This document shows, one piece after another, positions 19,152 through 29,713 of a DNA stretch of 64,000 nucleotides (the first letter of the stretch is position 1; each line of letters opens with the position of its first letter). Both the position numbers and the translations under genes were made by a program. Location: assembly GCA_029817715.1 (NCBI GenBank), contig JARUPY010000325.1:62001-126000 (forward strand), read 5' to 3'. Source of the DNA: Melastoma dodecandrum. Its lineage: Eukaryota > Streptophyta > Magnoliopsida > Myrtales > Melastomataceae. Under the pieces are notes generated by a model that saw only the letters and a program-made list of their open reading frames with translations, did no database searches and had not been told where the DNA came from.

Positions 19152-21954
19152 GCAGAATTCTTCAATGTCCTGGTGAAGCTTCACCCATGGGTCACTAGTC
19201 GAGGTCGCTGCAGCAGGACCCTGCAGAATAAGAAATGAAATGTTGCTAAGACACAACACCCCGAAAAGTCGACACATCCATGCGATCGAATACCTACCTC
19301 TGAAGGTAGTAAATCCTCAGAACTTTCGCCCGAAGAAGTGGAGGGAGTAGGAGCCTTCTTGCGACCAGCAGTCGTCTTCACTCTCTTCGGACGAGCCTGT
19401 GAAGTGTCGCGGTTAGAATCGCGATAACAACGCCATGCCTCGTGCGAAAGAAGAACACATACCATTGGTGGTGCAGGAGTGGGGACTGAAGAAGAAGGAA
19501 CGCCTTGTTCTTCCTCCTCTCGCATCGGCTGAGGTGGTGCCCCCTCTCGCGTCGACCGAATCGAAGGATCGACTAGAACCATAGTGGTTCCTTCTTGTAG
19601 CAAGACTTCAGGAGCCTGCTCTTCCTAGAGTAGAGTGTAATAAAACCAAGGTTCATATATGAACTAGAGTAATATATCTTAGCAGGGAGTCGAGCTCACC
19701 TCGGCGATCGAAGCCGTTACACCTGTCTCGAACGCGATCGGAGTAGGCAGGTCACCACCTCCGGTTGACGCTTCGCCCTAGGCAATATAGTGCGGGTTAG
19801 ATACAGAAGCTCAAGATGAATTAGAATCAGTAGAGTCATACCTCTGTAGTCGCTCCTCGAGCGATATCGACCGTCGCTGAGGTCGCAGGCACCGCAGCAG
19901 ATGATGAACTCATTGGTGACCTGAGTAGGGCCACCGCTGCTGGCGACTTCGAAGGAGAAGTCGCCGCTGCGGTAGTCGGCGACTTGGGAAGAGGAGCCGC
20001 CACTGAAGATGATACCTTCACCAGTCTCCTCCTCTGGGATAATGGCATCTCTTCAAAATCTCCTGCCGCGACCGCCTTGCGCTTTGGAGCGTTTTTAGGT
20101 CGAGCCTTAGAAGGATCACCTGCGGCTGTCTCCCTGGGGCTCGCCACCTTAGCTTTCCCCCTGCCAGTCGACTTGAGTCTGGAAGGAGCGGGGGCAAGGG
20201 GAGCTTTGGGCTTGGATTTTCCAGAGCCCTGAGGCATCATTGATCCTGAAAAGGAGAAAACTCACGATTAATACTAAGAACCCAATACTCTTAAAGTAAA
20301 GTTAAGTCTTTACCTTTTGCTTTGATATGTGCGTCGCCTAGGTAAAAATCAGGCTCCTTGGAGACCTCTAAAAAATGCATCAAAGCCCGCAGCTCTTCAT
20401 AGGTAGTCGACCACAGCACAGTGAAGAACTGCGTGGCGAAACAGGCAGAAGAATCAGATGGGAACTCCATCTGGGAGAGCTGCGCCTTGCTGTTGAGCAA
20501 GTCGAGGGTCTTCGGGGCGATCGGCTTGCACACAATTCTCTTCATCCTGTCCCCACACAAGCCACCGGTAGGGTCGGCAAGTGGAACTGCTACACCCTGG
20601 ATGAACCCAAACTGCCTTGCACACAGCTGAGGATTATAGGCTTCAAAAGTCAGGTAGCCGTCGAAGATAACTGGTAGGTCCCTGCGGGTCAATACCCCGT
20701 TCCAGAAGCCCCGAGCAATTTGAAGCTTAATTTCCTGAGCAAATGTCTTGCCGCCTGGAAAGGGTGTCCAGTTGCGTCGATCTGTCCTGCCGGAGTCGAC
20801 GATGTGCTTCATGTGGCCAGTGATCGATGTCATAAGCCATTGATCCTTCCGCTGACAGCACTGCTCCAAAATGGTCTCCCCATAATAAGCAGACTCGAGG
20901 GGCGAAGCAGGGCCCTTGAACCCAGTCAACCCTGGCATCCACATAGCAGACCAGAGGTGAACTAACCAGAGCAACCCTCCTGCTGGATGCTTTGGAAATG
21001 GCTTGATCTGAGTCGTCGCTCTGTCCAGATCGTGGTAGAGAAGACCCAAAAGGAAGGGGCCCCAAGAGACTTCTTCATTGGTCTCCCTCAGAAAGTTGGC
21101 CACTGCATAAGAAGTGTGGCTGACCTTCTTCCCAGGGAAGCAATAAACAAATTTGCTTAACCAGGTGCTGAGAAACTCGACCTCTTCCCGGGCGCCAAAA
21201 CCTTCAGTCGACAACTTCTCATCTGGCTCCTTGTCTGCTGAGGCCATTTTTAGGTGCCTGTTCACCACCTCCATGTACTGAAGGGCGCCCTTGGGGTTAA
21301 TATCACCTGCTTGAGAGTATTGTCGAACAGGGAGGCCATTGATTTTGCACCTGGTCAAAATCTTCACATCTGCCAAGGTAACAGACATGGGACCCTCCGG
21401 GAAATAGAAGCAGTTGACGGCCGAGTTCCAGAAAGGCAACATGGCCGAACAAACCCTAGGATCACAGTTCTTGTCTGCCACAGACATCCTAAAGAACCTC
21501 AAGATCTTCTGACTTCTAAACCTCTCTGTGAAGTGCTCCTCCCACATCTCGAGCCATTCCACCATCTCGGATTTGGATGCAGAAGGAAAACACAGGAAGG
21601 ATCCCTGACCTTCCCAGTTGAGGGGGTCGACGAAGTTGGGATGGCAAATCGGGATGGGCTTCTCAGTGACGAGATAGTTGAGCGGCACCGTCCCCGGGAA
21701 AAGACGCTCCGGCAGGATAGGTCCGAGAGTGACGCCCGACCCCTGTTCCTCCACGACCGAAACGGGTCCGGTTGGCCCCGCACGCTGATTATGGAACTCG
21801 AAAGCCTTAAAAGTCGACATCTTTTTAAGGATCGGGAGAGTTTTGAGGAGGGAGACGAAGAGTTTTTCTGGGAAGCAAGGGTTTCTGGTTTCTTGAAGAA
21901 GATGGAGAAGTGTTGAGCAAGGAAGAAAAGTGCGGGAAAAGGACGATGACTCTC

Positions 21955-21964
21955 CTTTATATGG
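21955..21964 (-). promoter_or_regulatory. Candidate TATA box of the antisense gene
   Basis: The minus strand reads CCATATAAAG here. It is about 135 bp upstream of the antisense ATG at 21820, leaving a pyrimidine-rich leader. It lies between the 3' LTR and the gene, so the antisense gene has its own promoter position outside the LTR. No experimental support is available from sequence alone. Confidence 0.55.
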
Positions 21965-22003
21965 AGTATGATTTCTGCTGAGTCGGCATAGCCAACCCAG
22001 CAT

Positions 22004-22017
22004 AAAAGGGGGGCTTA
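22004..22017 (+). other. Polypurine tract of Tat element
   Basis: AAAAGGGGGGCTTA directly precedes the TG of the 3' LTR, the place where plus-strand DNA synthesis starts. Confidence 0.8.
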
Positions 22018-22990
22018 TGTTGACATGGCAATTAATTTTGGGCCTGGGTTTAGAACAGAAACCCAGTAATACCTCAAGTCACACTCCGAGTCGGCCCAAG
22101 ATGTAGTCGTCTAGGCCGACTCACGACGAAGTCGACTAGGTCGATTTATGACGAAGTCGACGAGGTCGACTTATGAACGGGGTCGACTAGGTCGACTCAC
22201 AACGAAGGAGTATGGTCAATCAAGATGACTCAACAGTAGCTAGGTCTACTGGTAGGGTCAAGTCGATGGAACCCTGGATAAATCGACCAAGTCGATCGTA
22301 GTCCGTACAGTTCAGTCAAATCGACAAGGTTGAAATAAATTTATTCATTTTCAATCACGTTTATTAAAGATCGTAACTGATCCTAAATATCCAGGAACGT
22401 GATCCCATATATCAAGGGGGTTGTTGAGACACTCCCACAACATTAGGGATCACGATCTACAACACGATCTGCAAAACGACCTATCTGTTACGCGTTAATC
22501 ACGTACAAATCCTCTATAAATAGCAGAGGAATTTTTCAAGACAAGGTACGACCATACACAGCCAAAACCCTGAAGTTTGATCGTCAACCTTAGGAATTAG
22601 ATACCTCGACCCGGTTTGTAGGTCAACCTCCCTCCACCAGCAGAGTGAGCTCGTAGGGCCTTTGCCGTCAACCCCCGCCAGCGACACCACCGACGGAGTG
22701 AGCTCGTAGGGCCTTCGTCACAGCCTCCCGCCAGCGACCATCACCGACGGAGCGAGCTTCCAAGGCCTTCGTCACAAGTTCTCCACCGTCACAGATTTCC
22801 ACGTCGTCGTCAATACTTGCGCTTTTTTCCATTTTTAATGGCTGTAAGCCCTGTTTCCTTTATTCATTAAGATTGTAAGACTTGCATTTGATTTCAATAA
22901 AATTGTGCATCTTCTTACTGGCGACCACAATATAACTACTGTGAGTCCATTGCCAAATATTTCCAACGTGATCCGTTTCGTGCGCGAACA
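22018..22990 (+). repeat. 3' LTR of Tat element
   Basis: 973 bp, same length as the 5' LTR, with two substitutions (22071 and 22851). It is followed by GCATG at 22991-22995, the right half of the target duplication. The TATA box lies at 22515-22522. Confidence 0.95.
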
Positions 22991-22995
22991 GCATG

Positions 22996-25130
22996 GTAAA
23001 AAATAATAATTTCCGACAATCCTAATCTCAGTTCCGTTCAAATGCCCATTTGTAATAAAGAATCGAGACGAACTATTTTGTTTCGATATAAATAATGAAA
23101 ATTTCGACCGTATTATTTGGCTGGAATTCCATAACCAATGAAGATAAGATATAAAGAGATCCTTGTTTCTTTGTTAGGTAAATCGTGGGATCCAATCCTA
23201 CTTTATGTTTTATACATGTGCATGTTTTTTGTTTACTCGACATTGAGCAAGTGCAAAATACGAATTTGTTAGTCCACGCAATATTTTGAAAGAACGTTGA
23301 GATGGAAGATGCTCATTTCAACTCTTCAATGAAAAAGGTTTCCGGTGATGATAAAATAATCTTTACGTTATCTTTCTGTTCCCAACGTAATAATCATGAA
23401 AGTGTTCGCTCCGGAAGGCAGCGGACAGACACCCTTAAGTGAAAACACTTACGGATGCTATCGACGATGATTTCGGAAGAAAACAGAAACGTCGGAGCAC
23501 AGAATGCTTGAACGCTGGAATGCTTGAAGATAAAAAGACTATATGTCCGTCTGTAGGGAGGTGTGTATATAATGCCTAAGAACAACTATTTATACTAAGC
23601 TAGACCTACGTATATACGAAAATGAAATATTGTACATATATTACGTGTGCTTTCATAGAATATCTTTTTTCCATTTGAACAATCTTGGCAACAAATTCCT
23701 TCTATGTCTTGAGATCGTCCGAAATCTGCCCATAACAGCTACTGATCGACCGGATGGCCCATTAGCCTTCGCCGCAGAGTTTCCCCGCTCGTTCAGCTGA
23801 CTGTCGCTTGATCACCTCATTGACCCTGGTCGCCTTGTAGCCTCGTTGCTCGGTAACCGTTTCGTCCGCAAGCCTTCGCTTGGTGTCTTTCCACAGTTAG
23901 GTCTTTACTGAGCTTTTCGCACTTCGGGACTGCATTATATGGACCGTTGACCTATAAATGGTACTAAGATATGTGACCCTGTTGCTAAACAAAACCAAAA
24001 TGATTCGTTCCCACCTTTATGCGACAACCCAAAGCGACCTTTTTCCGATGCCGACCACACGCTGGCTTACAATGTCCGGTGGAGGAAAGGTTGAAAGAGT
24101 TTTGTCCAACAGCACTCGGTGCAGCTCTGATTCGATCCTCTGACAAAATTACGTAATATAATTATAATCTTCAGCTTTAAAAAACAATACTCTTATACGA
24201 TGTTGAAATCGTTTGTCGGTGCTCCTCCATAAGCTTCTCCGTCAAACTTCTAACAGTATAACACAAAAGAACAATTGTGTTTCCGCTGAGCTTAATTGTT
24301 TTAGCGAAATATTTCACGAAATATAGTAGTAACTTTTCAAATTCGTCAAATAATGACTCTAACTTTATGTTATAAAAAAAGAATTTGATTGTCAAATTAC
24401 TTGGTTTTTTGTTGACATTGAGTACCCAACTTTTTATAAACTAAGAATATTATTTGACGAATTTTAAAAATTATTATTATTTCATAAAATATTTTTACGA
24501 TAAATATTATTTTGTAACGTAGGTCAAACTAAATACATTCGGGGATTATCTTGATATATGGGCATAATTTATGATGATTATTTTATTCAGAAGTAATTAG
24601 GCAATTTCATTATATCTTAACTGGCTGTATTCTGATAACTCATATTTAACTGTACTGTATCCAGACATAAAACCACAAAAATATTTATCTCATTACTTGG
24701 ATTGAATAATGTATTACTATAAAAAATGGTGAAATTTTAATGCATACACGATTTGATTATCAAATCTCCCTTTTAAGTGAATGTTTAAGGAGGAAATCTG
24801 AGCGAAGGATTTTATTTAGTGATATAATTAGGGATATGCTATTGGGACTTCTACGTACCTACAACTCTCGAAAAGTCGACAGCGTCCGGGGCATGCACCT
24901 CGCCCGATACGACCATAATCGCGAAATGTTTGTCGTCGCCATCTCGGTGGCCATGCCATGCTATCTTCGTATCAATGATAAGCCTGAAAACAGCTCATGG
25001 TTGGAAAGGTTGGAGAAAAGGGCACTGTCATTTCTAGGCATTTGGGTCTTCCAAATGCTTCGGATCATGTCAAACTATTGATAGAATCCATGGAAACAGA
25101 CTGTGGAATCATCCGGGACAGGGTTGTAAC
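22996..25130. other. Intergenic, possible degraded LTR, no gene
   Basis: No supported gene. On the minus strand 23390-23960 has the look of a copia-type LTR: a TATAAATAG box near 23595 followed by a pyrimidine-rich leader and a GC-rich end. No partner LTR or clean boundary was found. The rest is AT-rich spacer. The region 24740-25130 is the 3' flank of the T-protein gene. Confidence 0.4.
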
Positions 25131-25135
25131 GCTGT

Positions 25136-26657
25136 TTAGGACGACGGGGGCTTGTAGTACTTGGTGGGAACGAACGGCATCTTCGTGACTACCCCTTCAT
25201 AGGCCTTCCCTCGAATGACGATCTTAACCTTGGTCCCTGATTTGTGCGACCCAGACTTCACGTATCCCATGGCGATGTTCTTCTTCAGGCAAGGGCTGAA
25301 GCCTCCACTGGTTATCTCCCCGATGTTTGTCCCCTTCTCGCTTTGGATCTCGCTGTGGCTTCTCGCCGGCGGCCCCGAGGAGATGAATCCCACACGCCTA
25401 ATCTTCGGACCCTCTTCGAGTTGCTTCAGGATCACTTCAGCTCCCAGGAATCCGCCCTCTGACCTCCGTCTCTTTCCTATGGCCCAATTCAGCCCCGCCT
25501 CGACTGGAGAGATGTGTTGCTCCATATCATTCCCGTATAAACAGAGTCCGGCTTCGAGACGGAGACTGTCTCGAGCTCCCAGACCGGTCAGTCTTACCTT
25601 CCCTTCGGATTTCTCCAGGATTGCCTTGGCAAGAACCACAGCAGCTTCTGAAGGGACTGATATTTCAAATCCATCTTCACCAGTGTACCTGGCAAAATTA
25701 CATCATGTTGAGAATCATCAGACCGTCCTTTCTGGGGAAGATCTCAGTCAATCATTCTCAAACGCGGGGATATCGGTCCTACCCAGTTCGGGTCAGGAAG
25801 CAGGTCGCTCCATTGATATCCATGACACGGAATTCCCCAAAATAGATTTTGCTCAAGTCTTCTTTAGTCAGGTATTGCAATACTGGGGCGGCAAGAGGGC
25901 CCTATAAGACATGCAGATGAGAACTCCATCAGTCCTTCATGCACAATCGGACTCACAGAATCTATCAATTCTGAGTAAAGTCTGGCAGTAATGAAGTCGA
26001 TGAAGAAAATGTAGCTCTGGTTCCAATAAGCCTATGAAACATGAGGAACCTGGAGATGCTAAGAAAGTGTGTTCAAATAAATAAGCTGGGAAGAACCTGG
26101 AGGGCGAGGAGTGATCTCTCATCGTGAATATGCCACGAAACATCACCACCTTTCGCCTTGAATGATTTCATATGCTCCTCTATGTGAGCCAAATCCTTGT
26201 CTCTGCATCCCGCATTGACGACCAAATATATGTGGTCATCCGTCACCTTGGTGACCACCGAATCATCGATTGATCCACCCTTCTCGTTAGTAAAAACGGT
26301 CAAGGTTCCAGTCCCTGGTGCAAGTCCTGCGACATCTGCGATCACAAGCTTCTCCAGGAAAGGAATGCAGTCCTTTCCTTTCAAGCTAAGCCCGCACATG
26401 TGTGAGACATCAAAGAGGCTCCCGTTCTCTCTACAATTCACAGTAGACTCCATTATGGAGTCTTTGTATTGGATGGGCATGCTCCATCCGGCAAAAGGGA
26501 CCATTTTGGCGCCATTAGCAACGTGGAAGTCGTAAAGCACCGTCTTCTTGAGGTCAGCCTCACTGGCGAAGAACCTACGGGCGACTTGCTTCTTATCAGC
26601 CTGCGCCAGGCGGCGGGTGATGGACTGGCCCAGCTGCCACAGTCCTCCTCCCCTCAT
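25136..26657 (-). CDS. GLDT: Glycine decarboxylase T-protein (aminomethyltransferase)
   Basis: Transfers the aminomethyl carbon of glycine from lipoyl H-protein to tetrahydrofolate, releasing ammonia, in the mitochondrial glycine cleavage complex used in photorespiration. Exons: 26657-26097, 25901-25783, 25688-25136; both introns are GT-AG and phases agree. The product is 410 residues, close to plant T-proteins (about 408). The first 30 or so residues are Arg-rich with RRF-FAS, a mitochondrial presequence. The family blocks [39 protein letters not shown] (across intron 2) and the C-terminal GCV_T_C block [15 protein letters not shown] are present. No defect is seen. The ATG at 26657 is the first after a 5' UTR intron. 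Confidence 0.96.
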
Positions 26658-26667
26658 TGCCTAGGAT

Positions 26668-27103
26668 CTGATCAAATCGACCAAGTCACTTAGTTTAGAC
26701 AGTGTTGAATCCCAGCTCACGAAAGCCCAACCCCTCCCCCCCAATCCACGCGGACAAGTAAACGCAACCACACTCATCCATCAGACAATCCAACCCAGAC
26801 CAAGTCCACCCAATACAATTAAAGGCCCTCAATCGCTTGAACACAGCAACGCATTCGAACGTTAAGTCGAATGGATCTGATTCGCGAAATCACAGCCAAT
26901 GGGCGACAGAAATTCCTATCCATACCACCCAAAGAACAAAAGAAAGATTCGGTTTCCGATTCCGATCCAAGAGCTGTTCGCCGTCACCCAACAGCGAAAA
27001 AACACTATACAAATCCAAATGCAGCTAAAAAAGGCGCGACATTTCGTCAACCCCCCACACAAAGCGAATAGCCCGAAATGAGAAGGGGAAGGCAAACGCG
27101 TAC
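26668..27103 (-). other. 5' UTR intron of the T-protein gene
   Basis: On the minus strand the donor ATTTG/GTACGCG at 27103 and the acceptor GATCAG/ATCC at 26668 would remove 436 bp. That leaves a 10-base leader segment before the ATG. The upstream leader exon would extend to about 27230. Splicing is inferred from the consensus sites only. Short frames inside are not genes. Confidence 0.5.
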
Positions 27104-27230
27104 CAAATGGATAGAAGACGGTGGGGATGGATATGAGTTCCGGGTGACGGCAGCAAACGATGCGGAGGGCGGCGATTCAAATCAGGGACATGGGAGTTGG
27201 TGGGTCTGAGATTTTCTCTCTGGGGTTGTC

Positions 27231-27540
27231 AGTTGGTGGATGAAAAACGAGGTGAAACAGGGCGAAGGGGAGGGTGAGGTGGTGGTATTAGGACAGGATA
27301 CGAGGAGCAAAAAGATGATGGGCTTTGGACAAGCAAATTCGGATGGGGTTGGTGCGGTGGAGGTGAAGGCTCTGCTTTTCCCCCCTCCAAATCGCCACTG
27401 AGTGGTGGGTGCTGCTTATTAGGCAGAAATTTTGGTCCTCTCTGATCTGAATCTGAATCCCATTCCAACCAAACCCAGTACCCACCCCATAAAACATAAG
27501 ACCAACAAAAAATCCCTTTCATTTCATATCACAGTGGTTG
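27231..27540. promoter_or_regulatory. Shared promoter region between T-protein and the 28-kb gene
   Basis: About 300 bp separate the inferred leaders of two genes pointing away from each other. The stretch is purine-rich in its left half and holds no convincing frame. A bidirectional promoter is plausible but unproven. Confidence 0.4.
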
Positions 27541-27996
27541 GATTGTCTGAAAACACTGTACATTTCTGTAAGTTAAGGCCCATCTTGGGAACAATCTGGG
27601 CTTCCCAAGGGGTAAGATGAGTAGCGTGTGACCTGTTGGCCTTGGAAGAATCTCCTGGGGCCATACAATAAACTGGTGGCCGAAAACAGATCCTTCCAGC
27701 AAACCAACAAGAATCTTCCCCTGTTCTTTGATGGAACCACACTTATGGATATTAACGCTTCCAAGGTTTCCACCCCCTTTTCCTTCTTTGTGTTTGCTTA
27801 TGAAGCTCTTGGGTTTCCTGTTGTTCTTGATTTTTTGCTGTTTCTGTATGTAATCAGCCTGATGGGATTTTGCGGACTGTTTGATTTCTATTCGGCAAGT
27901 TTATTACTATGTTCATGTCACTCTACTGTTTGATCATTTTTAAGTTCCCGTGTTGCCGATGGCAGGTGATTTTCTGTGGAGGTTAGAAGAAGGATC

Positions 27997-28014
27997 ATGG
28001 TCCAACCATGTTAA
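27997..28014 (+). other. Short uORF overlapping the main start
   Basis: An ATG at 27997 opens a five-codon frame (MVQPC) whose TAA at 28012-28014 lies just past the main ATG at 28008. Such an overlapping uORF would reduce initiation at the main start if it is used. A 5' UTR intron is suggested at 27765-27964 by CCAAG/GT and GGCAG/GTG. Confidence 0.45.
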
Positions 28015-29237
28015 CTGTGACTGCCTCCATTGGGAAGTGTAGGCCAATCTTGGAGTTCTGCGCTTCGCGCAAAGTTTGCCCATCCGGCCCTGACCCGACT
28101 GCTCATGCCGTGTCAATTCTGTCTAGTGGGAATTTCGGTGCTTCTTTGACTCACTCTTTCAACGAGAGAGGCTGCGGCAGTGGCTTGCATCATATTCATC
28201 GCGTTCCTAATGGGCCACACGGAGCGACGAATAGATGGCTAGTATGGATGGATGGCTCTTGGATTGCTTTTCTTTTACAGTTCCTTCTGGTGTTCTGCTA
28301 ATAATGTTGTCATATCGAATGCTCTGTAGTGCCGGTCTGTTCCCCCTGACGATGACGAGTATCGTTCCTCGCGGAACATAGCTATTAGCCTCTTCAGGCG
28401 GTACAAGACTGCTGTAGAACGCGGAGGAGGCGAGAACCTGAAAGTAAGTCCCGACTGGTTTTCTCGTTTTGTTATCGTAAAGGTATCAGTTTGGTGTACA
28501 TGGCTAGAATGTGTTTGGTCCACGCCAGGAGTTCATAAGCGCGGGCGTGAATGCCTACGCGCTGGGTTGCACTAGCGAAGGCTTGAGAGACGAACTCGCT
28601 GACTTGAAGGAAGCTGGAGTCGAAATCAAGGCCATGCAGATCTCTGGTGGAAACACCAACGTGAAAACCAAGATCTTTTCTGAACAGGTGATTGAGTCAT
28701 TCATATCGAAAATCTTCTTTGAAATGGCAGGGGTTGAAACTTGATGTCTTTCATTGCAGATTGATGAATGTATACTTTGGTTGGGCATCATATTTATTAC
28801 CATACTGTGCACACCGCAACCAACTGTCATTAGGTGGTCATCCATGTCCCCGGTCCCCGATGAGTTGCTTGTTCAATGGAAGGGATTCTGTGCCATCATA
28901 GCGAATGCTTACTACATCAGGGGAATGGCATGGTAAGATTCACTCTTAGCTGTGATTGAGTTCACAATTAAAGGAGATCGTAACATCTTTGTTTGATGAA
29001 AGGCTCCCCGTGAAAACGCTTCAACTGGAGCAAATGGCGATCATGGGCTACGCGGAGGAGACCTCGGTTGTCGCAAGCAGGATGAGGCTGGTGTTTAGTA
29101 CCCTTGAGGTTAGCCTTTCTCCCTTGTTTGCTGTCTGTGCACAACTGATATATCGAAATCTGTTCCATTGTTTCTCACAAGGCGACATTCTTTAACCGAT
29201 CATGCAGGTGGTAAGTCCGCATTGGCCGAGAGTCTAG
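28008..29237 (+). CDS. Unrecognised conserved-looking plant protein, probably plastid
   Basis: I do not recognise the family. Six exons with canonical GT-AG introns and matching phases give 271 residues: 28008-28241, 28330-28443, 28529-28687, 28760-28932, 29003-29108, 29208-29237. The first 75 or so residues are rich in Ser, Thr, Gly and Arg with few acids, like a plastid transit peptide. An acidic PPDDDEYRSSRN stretch follows, then an amphipathic helix (LFRRYKTAVERGG). The central part has NAYALGCTSEGLRDEL and a hydrophobic segment (ECILWLGIIFITIL). The C-terminus has EETSVVASRMRLVFSTLEVV. The first exon's boundary and the last 9-residue exon are least sure. A decayed copy of its last two exons lies at 32.58-32.76 kb. 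Confidence 0.75.
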
Positions 29238-29238
29238 T

Positions 29239-29262
29239 CTACCTACCTACCTACCTACCTAC
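29239..29262. repeat. (CTAC)6 microsatellite
   Basis: Six perfect CTAC units begin two bases after the stop codon of the preceding gene, so they lie in its 3' UTR. Confidence 0.9.
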
Positions 29263-29713
29263 GCACTTCCACGAGATTTCCATACTGTAAGCAAATTGAT
29301 GACTTTTAGGCTTATTCCTCTTCTATGGATGCATGCATCACACAAACTCTTTAACTTCAATATTGTTCGGAACCAGAAACCTTCGATTTACTGATCAACA
29401 CAATCGATAACAGGCACTTTACAATGGCGTAAGTGACTTACAGACTCGGGTTTTCTTGTCGCGAGTCTACTGTAAAACAACTATTTTCAATGGTTCATGG
29501 TCGAGCCATGAATTTTTCGTCAAATTATTGATACAATAAAAGAAAGAAGAAGGCTCTACACTGTCGAAGCTCGCAGTCATTGGTTATTCCTGTTCCCTGC
29601 TCATCCTTGTAATTAATTTTCCGATTGCAGACCTCGTGAATCCATCCGACCTCAAATTATGTACTTCCAAAACCGTAAGAAGAAAGAATCAACGAATTTA
29701 TCTCCAGTTTAGC

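Larger units (their letters stand above)
16541..21820 (-). pseudogene. Antisense spliced gene for a plant mobile domain (PMD) protein
   Basis: Located between pol and the 3' LTR, read opposite to the element. I infer exons 21820-20314, 20245-19842, 19777-19700, 19624-19463, 19396-19298 and a last exon 19220-18999 continued at 16908-16541 across a solo LTR. All five introns are GT-AG and keep phase. Exon 1 (about 502 codons) holds the PMD (aminotransferase-like plant mobile domain): VTLADVKIL, FLSTWLSKFVY, FLLGLLYHDLDRA, GGLLWLVHLW. Exon 2 is basic, Ala/Pro/Ser-rich, with KRK and QRRRLVK patches that could be nuclear signals. The end of the last exon predicts a coiled coil (QASKAAQDARQHL...LTEAERQIEF). 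PMD proteins such as MAIN/MAIL1 are nuclear; PMD also occurs in transposons. A TAA at 19151-19149 stops this copy after about 773 residues, and the solo LTR breaks the gene further. The function in the element is unknown. Confidence 0.85.
7996..22990 (+). mobile_element. Ty3/gypsy LTR retrotransposon, Tat-type, with antisense gene
   Basis: A complete element of 14,995 bp bounded by 973-bp LTRs and a perfect 5-bp duplication GCATG (7991-7995 and 22991-22995). Order on the plus strand: 5' LTR, primer binding site, gag-protease, RT, RNase H, second RNase H, integrase, a 5.6-kb non-pol region, polypurine tract, 3' LTR. Two RNase H domains and a long spacer after integrase are marks of the Tat/Ogre group. 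The spacer holds an antisense spliced gene, itself split by a solo LTR of another family. The LTR copies differ at two positions only, so insertion was recent. A one-base frameshift in RT makes this copy defective, unless it is a sequence error. Confidence 0.93.

Noticed and set aside
20375..21916. Plus-strand frames across the PMD exon
   Set aside because: They are shadows: the minus strand has the domain motifs, splice sites and promoter.
24740..25081. 113-residue frame next to T-protein
   Set aside because: No motif and no splice fit; it lies in the 3' flank of the T-protein gene.
26837..27081. Short plus-strand frames upstream of T-protein
   Set aside because: They lie in the inferred 5' UTR intron of the T-protein gene and have no coding motif.
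29239..29262. CRISPR-like short repeat
   Set aside because: A plain tetranucleotide microsatellite without spacers; plants do not carry CRISPR arrays.
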